Source: an uncultured Microcaldota archaeon (GTDB lineage: Archaea; Micrarchaeota; Micrarchaeia; Anstonellales; Bilamarchaeaceae). Taken from it: 6,458 nt of DNA. The notes beneath the pieces were generated by a model. It saw nothing but the letters and a program-made list of their open reading frames with translations. It was not told the origin of the DNA and searched no databases. How positions within the stretch are numbered: the first letter of the stretch is position 1; each line of letters opens with the position of its first letter. The translations under genes were made by a program, and so were the position numbers. Positions 5,225 to 6,458 of the stretch are shown in pieces. The stretch covers positions 1-6,458 of the forward strand of contig CAILMU010000076.1 in NCBI GenBank assembly GCA_903835325.1, given 5' to 3'.

Positions 5225-5989
5225 TCATCCCCTTCGTTTCCTCGATGCTCCGCGCTCCTCGCCTTTCCTCTCCTTGTTGGAGCCCATGAACGAGACGGCC
5301 AGGCCGGCGACCACGATGGCGGCGACGGCTATGAGGAGGTAGGGGAAATTCAGCTCGCTGCTCGAGACCGTGACCGGCCCTTCCCTTCCCATCAGTGCCA
5401 CGACATCATAGACGGCCTGTTTGCCATCCACAGTCCCTTCCGGCGCCTGGTCGATATAGTCTGGCATGATTATGGTATACGAGATGTTCGTGCCGATTTG
5501 CGCCAATTGCGCAGCCGTTTTGCTGTTGTCCGCGTTCAGCTCCAGGGGCCTTATCGTCCCGGCCGAGGCGCCCTTGGTGGCATTCGCGGCGCTAAGCAGG
5601 GAATCCAGGTCGTATCCGAACCGATCTATTGGGAGGCTGTTCACGGTCACGACGTACCTTATCGAAGGGAAGCCGTAATCGGCCTTGAACGAATAGTACC
5701 CGTCTTTGACTGAGAATGCGTCTTGCATATGCACTGTCCTTTTCACAGCATCCACAGAGCACGGCACCTTGAAGCCGCCGGCGCAGATATCGCTCATCCT
5801 CTGGAAAGAGCCCGGGGGAAGGAGATCCGCATAGAGGCTGAGGTCCATGTCCTTTGTGATCACCGAATTGCCGTTCTGATCCATGGTCATGACATATGAC
5901 TGCTCCATGGCAGCGTATGCGCTTGAGCATAAAATCAGGAGCAGGACCGGGACTATCGAATATCCCTTCAGGTTTCGGATGGGTCTCAT
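5225..5989 (-). CDS. Secreted protein of unknown family anchored by one C-terminal membrane helix
   Basis: The 254-residue product is not a family I can name with confidence. It has an N-terminal signal peptide (MRPIRNLKG, a hydrophobic core at 11-20, likely cleavage after AYA near 26-27), an extracytoplasmic region of about 185 residues, one membrane helix (about 215-236) and a basic cytoplasmic tail (NKERKGEERGASRKRRG). The LILC at 18-21 lacks the small residue before Cys needed for a lipobox, so it is not a lipoprotein. The outer part has a close Cys pair (69 and 77) that could form a disulfide. It starts with an alternating beta pattern (SYVMTMDQNGNSVITKDMDL) and ends with ISYTIIMPDYIDQAPEGTVDGKQAVYDV, faintly like LppM-type beta-sandwich domains. 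That last comparison is from memory and weak. The gene begins 22 bases after the dehydrogenase stop. With no Shine-Dalgarno and a TATA box 26 bases upstream, it is probably leaderless. Confidence 0.82.
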   Translation of the reverse strand: MRPIRNLKGYSIVPVLLLILCSSAYAAMEQSYVMTMDQNGNSVITKDMDLSLYADLLPPGSFQRMSDICAGGFKVPCSVDAVKRTVHMQDAFSVKDGYYSFKADYGFPSIRYVVTVNSLPIDRFGYDLDSLLSAANATKGASAGTIRPLELNADNSKTAAQLAQIGTNISYTIIMPDYIDQAPEGTVDGKQAVYDVVALMGREGPVTVSSSELNFPYLLIAVAAIVVAGLAVSFMGSNKERKGEERGASRKRRG

Positions 5990-6010
5990 GGAAGGGACAT
6001 CTCGCTAAGG

Positions 6011-6020
6011 ATTATAAATA
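6011..6020 (-). promoter_or_regulatory. TATA box inside the end of the dehydrogenase gene, for a leaderless transcript
   Basis: The minus strand reads TATTTATAAT, preceded by the purine-rich GAAAAAC that may serve as the BRE. The box is centred 26-27 bases before the A of the ATG at 5989, the distance expected when transcription starts at the start codon. It overlaps the final Tyr-Leu-stop codons of the upstream gene. Confidence 0.55.
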
Positions 6021-6458
6021 GTTTTTCTTTGACCGGTATTCCCTCACCATCTCTATGATCCCGTGCTCGAGGGATCTTGGCAAGAACCCCAGCTCCTTCT
6101 CCGCCTTTGCGCAGTCGAAGGCGCGGTCGTAGCCCAGGATGCTTATGTGCTCCTTGGTGAGGGTCGGTCTCTTCCCGCCGATACGGTAAAATAGTTCCTG
6201 GCCGGAAGCGATGAGCATGGCGGCCCCGAGATTGATGCTCCTTCCAGGCGGCTTGGCGCCAAGAGCCTTCGCCGCTATCGAATATATCTCCTTCTGGGCA
6301 AGTGGCTCGCCTGAGAGGACGTACGTCCCCTTCCCCGAATCAAGCGCATGGCAGAACGCGTCTGCGACATCATCCACATGCACGAAAGGGATGCGGTTGC
6401 TCCCGTTCCCTATCATCCTCATCTTCCCCTTCTCGATATACGAAAGCACCTTGTAGTA
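6012..6458 (-). CDS. NAD(P)-dependent epimerase/dehydratase (extended short-chain dehydrogenase), C-terminal part
   Basis: The frame is open to the window edge, so this is the last 148 residues of a protein whose N-terminal Rossmann half, with the nucleotide-binding glycines and YxxxK, lies outside. The codon at 6449-6447 is GTG and encodes an internal valine, not a start. Family marks are IGNGSNRIPFVHVDDVADAF (window residues 16-35), where the G-G-N---HVDDVA pattern is typical of extended SDRs, and then GTYVLSGEPLAQKEIYSIAA. The C-terminal substrate-domain ending has DCAKAEKELGFLPRSLEHGI, matching the usual D--KA-+ELGF-P motif. Members act on nucleotide sugars, flavonol-like ketones or 3-beta-hydroxysteroids, and the C-terminal part alone does not tell which. 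A role in surface glycan synthesis would suit the envelope-related neighbours, but this is only inference. Confidence 0.88.
   Translation of the reverse strand, partial: YYKVLSYIEKGKMRMIGNGSNRIPFVHVDDVADAFCHALDSGKGTYVLSGEPLAQKEIYSIAAKALGAKPPGRSINLGAAMLIASGQELFYRIGGKRPTLTKEHISILGYDRAFDCAKAEKELGFLPRSLEHGIIEMVREYRSKKNYL

Noticed and set aside
5929..5940. LILC in the signal region of the 254-residue protein as a lipobox
   Set aside because: The residue before Cys is Leu rather than Gly, Ala or Ser, and an AYA cleavage site follows a few residues later. A Sec signal with a C-terminal anchor fits better.
6447..6449. GTG as the start of a 145-residue dehydrogenase
   Set aside because: The frame continues upstream to the window edge (Tyr-Tyr-Lys), and the protein would lack its Rossmann half. 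The codon is an internal valine.

Overview
The window reads as a stretch of archaeal chromosome with moderately G+C-rich coding DNA. Two things point to Archaea. First, the mevalonate-pathway enzyme at 4071-5111 is the short (about 350-residue) archaeal type of HMG-CoA synthase. Second, the genes are preceded by A/T-rich TATA-like boxes placed as archaeal promoters are, not by bacterial -35/-10 pairs. The phylum cannot be fixed from this sequence. A small-genome lineage such as the Micrarchaeota, with many secreted repeat proteins, is only a guess.

Layout. On the + strand there is the end of, or a complete, small two-helix membrane protein (3-236). It is followed by a multi-pass methyltransferase of the isoprenylcysteine carboxyl methyltransferase (ICMT)/phospholipid methyltransferase type (321-1007). 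Everything from 1075 to the right edge is on the minus strand. Read 5'->3' from the right edge, this holds the C-terminal 148 residues of an extended short-chain dehydrogenase (6458-6012), a signal-peptide protein with one C-terminal membrane anchor (5989-5225), HMG-CoA synthase (5111-4071), an alpha-helical HEAT-like protein (4006-3119) and a large cell-surface lipoprotein (3066-1075). The two strands converge at about 1008-1074, where T-tracts on each strand can end transcription.

Each complete gene has its own candidate TATA box, so this looks more like consecutive single-gene units than one long operon. The 5989 promoter lies inside the last codons of the dehydrogenase gene and fits a leaderless transcript. 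The TATA box of the lipoprotein gene sits in the loop of a perfect 7-bp inverted repeat (3091-3115), a possible operator or hairpin.

Function. The theme is cell envelope and lipid: isoprenoid precursor synthesis (HMG-CoA synthase), a membrane methyltransferase, an anchored secreted protein and a lipid-anchored surface protein. The lipoprotein is the most distinctive item. It has two fibronectin type III domains flanking five beta-sandwich-like modules, each carrying one cysteine pair spaced 35-38 residues apart. No mobile element, RNA gene, CRISPR array or defence system was seen. I found no clear candidate for an undescribed multi-gene system; the interesting points are at the level of single proteins and promoters. 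No stretch over 300 bases lacks a gene.
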